64,000 bases of DNA. Origin: Gymnothorax reevesii. Lineage: Eukaryota; Chordata; Actinopteri; Anguilliformes; Muraenidae. The stretch covers positions 124,769,447 through 124,833,446 of the forward strand of contig CM056573.1 in NCBI GenBank assembly GCA_029721435.1, given 5' to 3'. Position numbers and translations under genes: made by a program. Under the pieces are notes generated by a model. That model saw nothing but the letters and a program-made list of their open reading frames with translations. It was not told where the DNA came from and did not search any database. This document shows, piece after piece, positions 11,023 through 21,433 of this stretch. How positions within the stretch are numbered: the stretch's first letter is position 1; every line of letters begins with the position of its first letter.

Positions 11023-11275
11023 TATCTAGTAATAGAATATTGTAACTGCGTGCATAAATTTGCAGCTCTATGTCCACTGGCGGACACATCTGCACAAAGA
11101 TACACCTTTGTTCTTCGCGAACGCGCAAAATCCGGATAATCCGTAAATGATGAATTCAATTAATATTTTAATTTGAAACAAGTAAGTTGCCAGTGTCAAA
11201 GTAACGAAGTGAAAGTATACTTTCTATCTTTTAAATGTAGCTGAGTAAGAGTCCCTGTTTAAAAAAAAAAGTAAT
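11023..11275 (+). repeat. Dispersed repeat, copy 1 (partner at 61531)
   Basis: This segment and 61531-61805 share a long colinear match. It starts at TAGAATATTGTAACTGCGTG and runs through GCAGCTC(T/C)ATGTCC, CCGGATAATCC/CCAGATAATCC, AACTTTCTATCTTTT-like and GTAAAAGTCCC-like blocks to an A-run. Both copies read in the same direction. No coding frame is visible, and the family is unknown to me. Confidence 0.8.
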
Positions 11276-11913
11276 GTACAAATCCGCAAAAAAAAAAAAA
11301 ACTGAAGGGCTGAAACGAAGTACACGCACTTAAATTGCACCTTTAAAAACGGGATTATCAACACCCCCACCCCCAGAGAAAATCTCACGCGAGCCTGCAT
11401 TCAAGACTTGAGAGCCCTGTGTTTCCATCAATGCGATTTTCACCCGGCTCTTGGAGCGGAGCCGCATGCGTATTTTTCCAATTAATTTCACAATAATAGC
11501 GTAGTTTAGCCGTTTATATGGAAACTCTGAGGACGCACCATGGGCTGCATGCGATGTCCCGTGTCTGCCCCGCAGCCTGTCGCAACCGGACTTCAGTCGT
11601 ATTAATGGATACATAGCTTTATATGGCTGCCTCGGGTCATCAATTAAGACCTCTCTGACGTCACTCGGGTCACGTGACCTTGGTTCTTGAATAAACGCTA
11701 CAGGGGGCACTGTCGTGTACATTTGGCCCGAGAAAAACATTATTTTGAAAAATATGTTTTCAAAACACACATATTTTGTATTTTTACAAAAGATATATTG
11801 GATTTTATGTATTAAATGCAGTTATGTAAAGTTAGTTCAGAAACCCTTTAATGTTGCTTTAATTGTAATACACATTTAAACCATGGGTGCCCAAATTTTT
11901 GCACTTTACTGTA

Positions 11914-13776
11914 GGTAAATTAATCTCAGGTGAGCATGGCTGACCTAAACTGTACAGATGTGTTACCAAGGTGAGCACTGCCAATGACCTTGCTGAGAGT
12001 CGGTGACATGACGTAGTATAGCCAATCAGGGCTATGCCCTGTTCTCAGCATGGATTCACGCGGCTGCCGCGCGGCTTGTATAATGTGCCGATTACCGCAG
12101 CATGACTTCATTGATTATTCATGAGCATGTGTGTTGGAGTCGTCTTCTGGGGGCTAACCCTAAGCTAAGTTTTATTTTTTTTTTTTTCACACAACACGTA
12201 TGATGTTGTTCCTAGTAAAGCTGTGCATTATGTGCATATGAAAGATTTATGAAGTTGTTCACGCATTTCACACACAAAGAGAATACGAAGTGAGACTGCG
12301 GTTAGGCGATACTAATGGGATGCTTCTCAAAAACCTTCCCTGTAACACACAAACAAACACAAGCAATTGAACATTAACTTCAGTGGTCTCCCATCTTACC
12401 CTGTAAAACCAAACGGGAATAGCAAAAAGAGCCAACATAATGAGTGTTTCTCAATATCTGTTTTTGTTCTATCTTTTGTTCTTGTAAACTTGTGTCAGCA
12501 TACCTTATGGCTCAAGTTTTGATTCCAGGACGAAGTTGCAAAGAAGTAACAGTGCTGAAAACATCTTAAAAGTCATCCTGAGTTCCCCAAAATCATTACC
12601 ATGTTGCATAACAATACACCCCAAGTAGGCACTGCATTTCAAACCCATACAGCAGTGTTCCCTGTCCATGTTGTTTTTGTCCCTGCGGTTTCCCAAGGAA
12701 ACATATCGTGATCACTCTGCATTAGAAATGAGGTAGAAACTTTCTTTGTCTTGACAAACTCCAGAAGTCTCACCAGGGTCAAGGATCAAAAGTCAATGGT
12801 GGGGGGGGGGGGTGGTCAAGGGAAAGAGGCAAAACACTCAATAGAAATAAGACACTGACAAAAAGAAATAGATATGGAAAATATCACATTTTAAAGCTCT
12901 GTGGGAATTGCCATCATGATGAAGTCCTGACATAATCCATGTGGAAAGAAGCTCAATATTCAATATTCTGGTTTCCCAGAATGAAATTCCCTGGTTTTTT
13001 TTAGTTTAAACCTTTTGTGCTCCACAGGAGGCAGATCATGTGTCATCAGAATTTCAATGAGGAGAGTAATTGCTGGTCTGCTCAGTAAGCGGAAGCTGAT
13101 AAAAACATTAAGTAAATGCCAGAAAGGCTAATTTGTGCTGACACCTGGTCCATCCAAAGATGAATGGTGGTGAAGAGGAATAGCGGAAGGAGTTGAGCGA
13201 GAGCGGCCATGTTTGTTGGGGGGCCTCGGTAATCTCGCAACACAAAGACACAGCTGAACGTGAGCGCTGGACACGGGAAATTTGGGGAAATATGGGAGCC
13301 ATTTTCGGGCGCCGTGCCCGAACCTCCTGCCAACTGAATGACTGCAGAACACAGCACTGGTGATTGCTAGTAATTAATACGTACAATGCGCCATGGCTTT
13401 GCTGTTGAAACACAGTGAATGGAGTTTCCCCCATAGCTGGAATGAATGGAGCCGATATTAATAGCAGCTGCTGTGGGTTTTCAAGATGGTGAACTTCAGG
13501 ATAAGATGTACAGTGCACTGTAGGTGGTGCTGTGGGGTTAGCAAAGGCAGCAATAACTCCAGCGCATGTTTTTGTGAAGGGCAAACAGGGTAGATGTGTG
13601 TGTGTGTGTGTGTGTGTGTGCCATGTTTACCAACCTTATGGAATCCAGATTTCTTTGTACTTGTTGGGACATTTTTAGATCCCTATTAATAACTGAGCTA
13701 TTTCATGGTTTGGGGCAAACGTTAGGGTTAGGTTAAGATTACTGTTGAGGGCTCAGGTAAGGGAAAGGGGTTCGGG
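11914..13776. other. No gene seen; candidate single-copy sequence
   Basis: A G-run lies near 12800 and a (TG)n tract at about 13594-13620. The interval 12900-13500 has balanced composition and no repeat signature, so it is a candidate for conserved noncoding sequence. Minus-strand open frames of up to 158 codons at 13108-13584 overlap one another in several frames and lack any family resemblance. Confidence 0.4.
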
Positions 13777-14794
13777 CAGTGGTGGTCAACCCTAGTCCTG
13801 GAGAGCCACAGTGTCTGCTGGTTTATTTCTTAATCAGCACTTAATTGATGAATGAAAGCAGTTCATTACACACTTCACCTATCTCACCTGGTGTCTTAGG
13901 TTTAAATAGGGTGGAGAAAACCAAACTCAGCACACCCTGTGGCTCTTCAGGACCAGGCCTTGCTACCCCTGCCCAATACACTTCTATCTTTACTTTGTAC
14001 CTCTACTTTGTCTGCATTACAACTATGCTAAATGTTCGACCACATTGACAAATCTTGGTTTCCATGTAGACTGCTGTCGCAACCTGCATGTCTGCTTAAT
14101 TGGCCCTAGGAGTCTTGTGGGCGGTTCCTGATAATTGTTTAATTATTCCCTTAGTGCAGGGTTATAGCTAACATTGGTCCTGGAGAGCCTTGGTGCCATG
14201 GTTTGTGAGGTGTGCGTGTGGTTTGGACTTTTCTTTGCGGCTCTTGTCCCGGGACGATATCGAATTCATTGGCTATCGGATTCTTCACCCAGCTGGCTGA
14301 TTGAGTTGGGGCGGCGCTTTCCCGGACTCTATATTAGCAGGACGTCCGGCACGCCTCCTTCGTTAGAGTGTCTGTTTTTAGCTTCGCACTATAGCCGAAG
14401 ATATCTGTAGCCTGTTTTTTTTTATGACTTTCTATCTTCTGATTATTGGAGTTTCTTCTCCCTTTTTTCTATCTCGCTTTGCTTCCATTTTTCGGACTAT
14501 TATACGTCCTTTGGAAGCACGAGTACTTTCGTTTGGTCTTTATTATTCTCTGTGTGTGTACTGTGTCCGTGCCGCTCACTCTCTCTCTGGACATCGCGCT
14601 TGACCTCCTAATTCTACTGGCCATTACACGCAGGGTGTGCTGAGTTTGGTTTTCTCCACCCTACTTATACCTAAGACACCAGGTGAGATGAGTTAAGCCT
14701 GTAACCAACTGCTTTAATTCATTAATTAAGTGCTGAGCAACATAATAAACCAGCAGACACTGCGGCTCTCCAGGACCAGGGTTGACCAGCACTG
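13777..14794. mobile_element. hAT-type composite: two inverted MITE arms around a cargo
   Basis: The outer ends CAGTGGTGGTCAACCCTAGT (13777) and its mirror (ending ACCAGCACTG at 14794) are inverted repeats. Each begins a roughly 168-bp arm with about 85% identity. The flanking octamers are GGTTCGGG (13769-13776) and GGTTAGGG (14795-14802), matching at 7 of 8 positions as an 8-bp hAT duplication would. The left arm is itself a MITE-like unit, ending near 13970 with another TCTTCAGGACCAGG end. Between the arms lies about 650 bp of cargo that includes the LTR-like module at 14191-14397. No transposase is present. Confidence 0.8.
14191..14397 (+). repeat. LTR-like / promoter-like module, copy 1
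   Basis: This segment matches the reverse complement of 20560-20745 through CATGGTTTG, GGGA(C/T)GATATCG, CTATCGGATTC, CCAGCTGGC and CCCGGACTCTAT-T-AGC. The TATA-like CTATATTAGC followed by a downstream block is the layout of a retrotransposon LTR promoter, which is an inference. No reverse-transcriptase coding sequence accompanies either copy. Confidence 0.65.
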
Positions 14795-16260
14795 GGTTAG
14801 GGAATGAATGGAAGTGTATGGAATGTCCCCACAAAACATGAAAAAAAAAAAGTGTATTTATGTGTGTGTGCGTGTGTGTGTGTGTGTGCGTGCGTGCGTG
14901 TCTATGCGCGTTTGTGAGTGTGAGTTTGTGTGTGTATGTATATGCGTGTGTGTGTGCGTGTGTGTGTGTGTATATGTTTGTACAAGTGAGTTTGTGTGCA
15001 TGCAGACATAATCTGTGCTTTAAAGTTGGCTTTGGTGTACATTTCGTATGTGCACAAATATTGTATCAGTATATTTGTGCTGGCATGTAACTGTCTGCTT
15101 CTGTGAGTTTAAATCAGCCGTCATACTTAAAAAGATGGTAGTGCATACTTTGGTCCATAAGTAATATTTTCCTCTACTCTATTTCAGAAAAACATGGCGG
15201 CTCAATCTGATTGTATTGTTATTCGTGGAGTTCATCTCAACTCAAAATCAAATTCATACCGTCCTCTCACCATGCTTTCGATTAAATTACACCACAAACT
15301 TTCTTTCCACAGTGTGAGTCCAGAATTTTAACATAGCAGAAAAAGGCAAAACAAAAAAAAAAATCACTAATTTCAACACCAGGGCAATTCATCGAAAATA
15401 AATTTGACTGCCGTGCAAATGGAGGGGTAATCAGCGATAACGAGAGCAATGCTACTAAAGAGGAATCCATCCAGCGCGTATTTCCAGCGGTGACAGAGAA
15501 ACACTTATCTCCACAGAGTTACAGCACTTCACACGCCCAGATAAACATCAGAGGTGATAAAATGCAGGGTCGCATTTCAGGATACGGTGACACCAACAGA
15601 GGTTCAGAACGAAGCTTCCCAGACAAAAAAAAAAGACTAAATTTAACGCAAAAGGCTTGTCTTCATGATCACCTTGTAGCGTAGCTTCGGAACAGAGGGT
15701 GTTAGACTGCTTATTTTCAAGGAGGATTTTTTTTTTAATATAAAAGTGTATTATTCTTTTCAAACACTCTGAAAAAGATTATGTTAGATTTTCCAAAATA
15801 ATAATAATAATAATAATGATGATGATGATAATAATAATAATAATAATAATAATCTCAACTAGTTCCGCATCACTCAATAAAGTAAACCTAATTGATTTGA
15901 TTCATAAACCTGACCTAAAATCTTAAAATTTAATGAGAAATTACTTAAAATCAATTACGGGGACATTTTCATTTTCAAGCAAATCTACTTCGATACTAAC
16001 ACAACAAACAAGGCCATTAGCGCACCAGGTACATTCAATAAATCAGATGTGTGCGTAACAATTGAAGATTTGATGCCAGAAAGAGACAATCTGAGAAGTA
16101 AACTAGAAAGAGTGATGGAGATCACCTCTTGAGCGATAACGTCTATCAGACACCGTAGATACAGTAGGGTACATTTTAGTAAAATATTTTAATTAAGGTA
16201 CAACTTCAAACTCAATCAACTACAATCTGGAGTTAGACTTCAAGTGACACTTTAGAATTT
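14795..16260. other. TG microsatellite, then AT-rich single-copy sequence
   Basis: The interval 14857-15003 is an imperfect (TG)n tract. From about 15160 to 16260 the sequence is AT-rich with few repeats, apart from a trinucleotide (AAT)n/(GAT)n tract at 15798-15853. The texture resembles conserved noncoding DNA. No coding frame is supported. Confidence 0.45.
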
Positions 16261-16374
16261 CAGAATGAGCTCCGCATATGTGAAAGTAGATAATGCTTTC
16301 TCTGCGTTTCTCTGTGTTCACTGGGTGTTCAGTTTTCCTACCACAGTGCTTGTGGGCTCAGCAAAACACATGAC

Positions 16375-16735
16375 CTTTACCTTGCTCTCTCCTCTCTGCC
16401 CTTCTCTCTCTATCACCACTTTTTCACCTCCTCTCATCCCTCTCTTCCTCTCTCCCTCCTTCACTCCCTTCCTCTCCCTCGCTCCCTCTCTCCCTCTCTC
16501 TCTCACAGCATGTGTATGTGCTGTGCTGTATTGGTTCAGAGTTTTGCGCATTAACTTTCATTCTGTCTCTCTAGTGAGCCTGGGCCATGGAATCTTCTCC
16601 CTTCACTGACTTGTCTGATAGGATTTGGTGCTCGAGCGACTGATGAAATTCTCTCCTCCCCTTTGCACAACAGCTGTGAACCGGCCATACACACAGACAC
16701 ACACACACACACTCTCTCTCTCTCTCTCTCTCTCT
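16375..16735. repeat. Pyrimidine-rich tract with (CA)n(CT)n
   Basis: The interval 16378-16505 is strongly CT-rich on the plus strand. A compound (CA)n(CT)n microsatellite occupies about 16691-16735. Overlapping open frames here are low-complexity artefacts. Confidence 0.85.
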
Positions 16736-16949
16736 ACTGGTACCACACACACCTGCCTGCATTAAAGTTAGATTGAATATAAAATCTTCTCCATGTGCAG
16801 CGCATAAAGAGAAGAGAAAATAGGGATAAAACAGTGAAACAAATGTGATGGAGAAGAGAAAGCGATGAAATAAAAATCTTATTTTCCAAGTCCCCATCGG
16901 TCACTGCTTTCTCTCCCACTGGTGTTGAAAAGGGGAAAAAAAATCTAAG

Positions 16950-17115
16950 GGTGTTTTCACATCTGAAAGTCAGGACCAAGGTTATTATTATTGCAAACGG
17001 ACTAAGTAACTTTACGTGACAAACCTACGTAATATCCTCATCAACTACGTGCTTTGCGTGTCTCTGTACTTTACATTGATTGGTCATTTGGCCGGCGAAC
17101 GTCTGACGTCAACAC
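16950..17115. mobile_element. Possible end of a DNA-transposon MITE
   Basis: The start GGGTGTTTTCACATCTGAAA followed by GGACCAAGG is like the mirror of the block ending at 22795 (CCTTGGTGTGAAAGCCCCCTT). The interior carries TGACGTCA at 17104. Only one end is recognisable here, so this may be a truncated copy. The superfamily is uncertain. Confidence 0.4.
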
Positions 17116-18516
17116 GATGAATAACGCAAGTCTTGATTGCTGTAAACAATGAATGAAATTGTCATTCCCATCATCATATTATTGTTGATTTTCTTGAGCT
17201 TCAACTCAATAGTAACGCATTTAGGTAATTTAACCGTTTCGCCTTGCCATGGTTGGTGGCACACAATTAGCGGAGACCTCATATGCATTTGTCGAAACTG
17301 ATATACCTGCTTTTTAACCAAGTCGCAGTTTTGAAAGGAAATCTGTTATTTTGCGGACAAGTTATTAAGTGCGTGTCAACAAGAAGATCATGCAAACGGT
17401 GACAAGGTGGGGGTTGGCCGATTTGGTTGAAGTTTGGTATGGAGGTACCTTCTATTAAGGGCTGATAACTTTCCAAATATTAGTCCAATCGCTTGAACCA
17501 TTGTGGAATTAGAGCCAAACGCTGGAATTTGGATGTTTTTAAGCCTTATTTACAATGTTTTTAGGTAGGGATTTTGAGCAGCTCTATCTGAAAACCCAAG
17601 AAGATTGCCATTTTAAAGGTAGCATACCTACTACGTGGTCTATTTATTTGTGGAAAATTATTAGGATACATCCATCATTAGCAGAGATAACATGGACAAT
17701 ACATCCCCTACCCAAAATTCAAGTTTTGAACAATGTTTAAAGTCAGACCCCATAACTAAATAGCTGCAGGGAGCTGAATGATGAGCCATGCTACATAATG
17801 TACCTTTTGACCTTCTCTTTTGAAATCAGAAATAAAATTATTGGGCGCTGCTTTCAGTAAGGAGTACCAGTGGAATTAAATTGGTCTCTTTTCAAGTACT
17901 TTGCAGTGCTGCCACCAATCAGAGTGATTAAAGCTAAGCTGTAATGTTTGTTGTACAATTTTTTCATGATGTGGGATGTTATCAATTAACCCATCTTACC
18001 ACGTCACAAGCCCAGAGAGCCCCAGGTGACTAGTTCTTAGGGCAACCCTCTCTTAACGGGATAGTTGTGGCATTTCTAGTAGCCCAGTTTGGTCATGGAT
18101 CATGGATCATCCCTCAACTACTCCTGCTCAACCAGGACACGGAGATTGTAGTTTGGCTGTTGTATACATGTAGCTTGATCTTCAGGGATGAAACAGGATT
18201 AAATCTTCAAAATCCAGAGGAGTGGAACACTGAACTGAGGTTTAGCCCATCATTCAGAGGACTTCAAAACCAACGAAAATTCATTTTAGGTGACTTTGGT
18301 CATTCAGGCAAAAATTAAATACAAAAGAATTTCATATAATAGAATTAGTTGCTATTATTAGTAGCAGATAAAGAAGCAAAAGAATATTGAAAGTAGACAT
18401 GCCTTTCGTCTATACTAAACTTTGTTCCAGTACTGGAATAGGGTCCTTTCAACAAAGCAAGTTCTTTGATAAGTCTATCAATCATGTCAATCACAGTCAT
18501 CCTCCCCCCATCATAT
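17116..18516. other. No gene seen
   Basis: This is AT-rich sequence without a recognisable repeat, terminal inverted pair or coding frame. It may contain decayed elements that I cannot assign. Confidence 0.4.
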
Positions 18517-18973
18517 AAAAACCTCAATTCTAAAATAGTTGAGACGAAGTGTAAATTGTGAATAAAATCACAATGCTGTGACTTTCAGATCACAAGCCAA
18601 TATGTTATTTACATTTGAACATAGATAACATTTCAAATGTTGAAACAGAGACATTTTACATTTTTATCCAAAATGAGCTTATTTCAATTTTTCTGGCTGC
18701 AACGGGTCTCAAAAAAGTTTGGACACAGGCAAAAAAGGGCTGAAAAAGCAATTAATAAATTAGAGAATCTGCTGAAAGAACATTTAGCAAGTAATGAACT
18801 TAATTGGCATCAGGTATGTAACATGATTGGCTATAAAATGGATGTCTTGGAGAGGCTGAGTCTCTCAGAAGTAAACATGGCCAACCTGTGAAGGTTTGCA
18901 TAAAAAAAGAGGAATACTTTGAAAACAATGTTCCTCAACGTCAAATTGCAAAGGCTTTGAAGGTTGCCTCATA

Positions 18974-19066
18974 TTCTTATCTCTATGTAAATGACTGTTA
19001 AGCACTTTGTGACCCTGTTCCTGAATGGTGCTATATCAATAAACTTTACTTACTTACTTACTTACA
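18974..19066 (+). mobile_element. LINE/SINE 3' tail inserted in the Tc1 element
   Basis: The segment AAGCACTTTGTGACCCTGTT followed by GGTGCTATATCAATAAACTT and an (ACTT)n run is the usual form of a fish LINE 3' terminus. It interrupts Tc1 sequence between CCTCAT and ATTATCGACGGTGCATAA. Only the tail is present, as in a strongly 5'-truncated retroposition. The family cannot be named from about 90 bp. Confidence 0.6.
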
Positions 19067-19119
19067 TTATCGACGGTGCATAACATTATCGAAAGATTCA
19101 GAGTAACTGGAAAAATCTT

Positions 19120-19983
19120 GTGCGTAAGGGACAAGGCCGAAGACCTTTTCTGGATGCCTGTAATCTTCGTGCCCTCAGACGCCACTGTATCACTCACTGG
19201 CATGATTCTGTCATTGACATTACTAGATGGGCCCAGGAATACTTCAAGAAACCTCTGTCTGTAAACACAGTCCGCCGTACCATCCCCAGATGCCGCCTAA
19301 AACTCCATCATGCAAAAAGGAAGCCATTGTTGAGCATGATCCAGAAGCACCGCCATGTTCTGTGGGCCAAGGCTCATTTAAAATGGACTGTAGCTAAGTG
19401 GCAAAGTGCCCTGCAGTCAAACGAGTCCAAATTTGACATTCTTGTTGGAAATCATGGAGATAGTGTCTTCTGCGCTAAAGAGGAGAAAGACCACCCCTCC
19501 TGTTATCAGCGTTCAGTTCAAAAGCCAGTATCTCTGATGGTATGGGGATGCATTAGTGCATATGGCGTGGGACAATTGCATGTTTTAAAAGGCACCATGT
19601 ATGCTGAAAGGTATATATAGGTTTTAGAGCAACATGTGCTCCCCTCCAGATGACATCTATTCCAGGGATGGCCTTGTGTATTTCAGCAGGACAATGCAAA
19701 ACCACATACTGCAGCTATTACAACTGCATGGCTTCATAGTAGAAGAGTCCGTGTGCTGAACTGCCCTGCCTGCAGTCCTAATCTTTCACCGATTGAGAAC
19801 ATTTGGCGCATAATTAAATGAAAAGTCCGTCAAAGGAGACCCAAAACTCTCCAGCAGATGAAAGCCTGTATTAAACAAGAGTGGGATCAAATTCCAATGG
19901 CTAAACTCAAGAAACTTGTCTCCTCAATGCCCAGACGCCTCCATTTTGTGTTCAAAGGAAGAGGGGCTGCTACACCATGGTAA
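19120..19983 (+). pseudogene. Tc1-like transposase with three in-frame stops and a lost catalytic aspartate
   Basis: One continuous frame without frameshifts runs from before 19120 to the TAA at 19981-19983. The linker-DNA-binding part includes [10 protein letters not shown]. The catalytic core follows: LQSNESKF replaces the usual WSDES, so codon 19420-19422 (AAC) puts asparagine in place of the first catalytic aspartate. QQDNAKPHT supplies the second aspartate (19690-19692), and SPIENIW the glutamate (19795-19797), exactly 34 residues later. In-frame stops lie at 19618-19620, 19651-19653 and 19819-19821. The C terminus GRGAATPW is typical of the family. The N-terminal start has been displaced by the LINE-tail insertion upstream. 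Confidence 0.92.
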
Positions 19984-20171
19984 ACAGGCCCCTGTCCCTA
20001 CTTTTTTGAGACCTGTAGCAGCCATCAAATTTGAAATGAGCTCAATTTGTGGATAAAATTTTAAAATTTCTCAGTTTCAACATTTGCTATCTGTGTGTTT
20101 TGAAAGACATTGCATTTTGATTTTATTTACAATTTACACTTTGTCCCAAATATTTTGGAATTGGGGTTGTA

Positions 20172-21318
20172 CAAAGGTATGCATATGAAATAAGACATTT
20201 AGACACTAAGACAATCCCAACCGAATACTGCGATCACGAGGAGGTTTAAGTGCAGATGCTGGAGCATGGACAGGGTGCAGGCACCAACGAGAAGGGTTCC
20301 AGTTCAGATCCAGCTTATAACACCGGGCAGATGGTTCGGTTGTCCAGTACACTGCTTGTGAAGTCAAATACTCCTGCACGCAGAGCAATTAGCTGCCACT
20401 CTGCTTGTATCTTCACAATATCAACAGCAGGGACCTTCAAACTCCTCAAAAAAACATAACCTCCTTGGCGGAGGTAATAAACCAAAGATTCCCTTACTCA
20501 CTATCACTAATCCTGTTATGCAGCTAAGTCCCTGACAATACTCTCTCTAGAGACCTTACCGGCTAAAGCGCCAAAGAGACACTGACTCTCTAGCAACGAG
20601 AGCGAGGCAGAACAGGAGCTTAAATAGAGTCCGGGTAATGCCCCCAATAAATGCCAGCTGGCCCAGGAATCCGATAGGGCGCAAAACGATATCATCCCGG
20701 ACGAGAGCGACAAAGCTCTCAATGCCTCCAAACCATGACACCTGAGGGTACAGTGGGAAATGGAGTTCCCCACTAGGGGTATTGGACATGGGAGATTCTT
20801 AGAGACTCATTAGAGAGTTCAGAGCCTCGTCATAGTTAATATTAGTCGTATGAAGCCAGCTTATTTGCTTAAGTCGGAACTGTTAAAATTTGGGTAGGGG
20901 GAGTGCTCTACCAACATATCTGAGGGGGCACCTGAAGATTTTATTTTTTTAACTGAAAAAGAGGTTCCTCTCCTTCATATTGTGAAGTGGATATTAGCAA
21001 ACTCTCTGCAGCATTTCAGATATTTACCTTTAGGAAGGGCCCATTTTCTCCTATTTTGTGGATAATCCCAATTTATGGTGCATGGTGCGTTTAACTGGAG
21101 CCAGACTGGGACCAGACCCTGGACACATTATACATGATATCAACTTGTATTTTCATAATAGTAATATGTGTTCGTATTTCCTGTAAATGTGAAAACTGCC
21201 TTCATATATGTCCATTTTCAATGAAAACCAGGCTAATATTCTCAAAGGAAATGAATTAAAACAGATTCCCCCTGCTACTTCTTAGCCGTGCAATCATTTG
21301 TCAAAAGGTTTTACCTGC
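20172..21318. other. Repeat-rich stretch without a gene
   Basis: A small hairpin CCTCCTTGGCGGAGG lies at about 20460-20474 and looks like the end of an unassigned DNA element. The LTR-like module copy is described separately. From 20800 to 21318 I see no coding frame or terminal repeat. Confidence 0.4.
20560..20745 (-). repeat. LTR-like / promoter-like module, copy 2
   Basis: In reverse complement this matches 14191-14397, including GGGATGATATCG, CCTATCGGATTCC, CCAGCTGGC and CCCGGACTCTATTTAAGC, the last a TATA-like box. This copy is not flanked by the hAT arms that surround copy 1, so the module is a repeat in its own right. Whether it is an LTR cannot be settled here. Confidence 0.65.
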
Positions 21319-21433
21319 CATCCCAGATAGCAAGCACCTCCGCTTCTGATCTGCCCTGGCTCTGGGCCGGACCAGCTGGAGTCGGCACTGAGCCAGGCCA
21401 GATCGGGAGTGGAGGTGTTTACTACCTGGGATC
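21319..21433. repeat. Hairpin-forming inverted repeat
   Basis: The left arm 21319-21362 (starting ATCCCAGATAGCAAGCACCT) pairs imperfectly with the right arm 21389-21433 (ending near CTACCTGGGATCATCC). The loop is about 26 bp. It is probably a small MITE, although no target duplication was identified. Confidence 0.7.

Larger units (their letters stand above)
8185..11835. other. About 3.65 kb of foreign DNA inside the Tc1 element
   Basis: Tc1 homology stops near 8185 and resumes near 11835. The intervening DNA includes a foldback (8382-9064), a segment with paired CRE palindromes (10036-10056), GA-rich purine tracts (10180-10250), a repeat shared with 61.5 kb (11023-11275) and another CRE at 11656-11663. 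I found no transposase, integrase or reverse transcriptase in any frame. Breakpoints are accurate to perhaps 15 bp, and no target duplication is obvious. It is probably several nested non-autonomous elements. Confidence 0.55.
6387..11911 (+). mobile_element. Tc1-like transposon, split by nested insertions
   Basis: The terminal inverted repeats are CAGTGGGGTGCAAAAATTTG at 6387 and its counterpart ending at 11911 (GCACTTTACTG). They match over roughly 55 bp and each is flanked by the TA target duplication (6385-6386 and 11912-11913). A second inner inverted pair, CACTAAATGCTACAAAGTTA near 6465 and its mirror near 8155-8180, gives the double-repeat terminus common in fish Tc1 elements. The expected length is about 1.6 kb, but the ends are 5.5 kb apart. 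A 309-bp hAT MITE at 6791-7099 and about 3.65 kb between roughly 8185 and 11835 account for the difference. The transposase lies at about 7190-8016. Confidence 0.85.
18517..20171 (+). mobile_element. Tc1-like transposon (second family), degenerate
   Basis: The right end reads ATTTTGGAATTGGGGTTGTA and ends at a TA (20170-20171). The left end near 18517 is a mutated mirror (ACCTCAATTCTAAAATAGTT) followed by AAGTGTAAATTGTGAATAAA, which mirrors 20125-20150. An inner pair (AAATGAGCTTATTTCAA and TTGAAATGAGCTCAATTTG) sits inside each end. The transposase is on the plus strand. A LINE tail with an (ACTT)n end is inserted at about 18974-19066, in the region just upstream of the part that aligns. Confidence 0.85.

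Noticed and set aside
13108..13584. 158-codon minus-strand frame
   Set aside because: Two other frames are open over the same interval and the translation resembles nothing; likely a chance result in stop-poor sequence.
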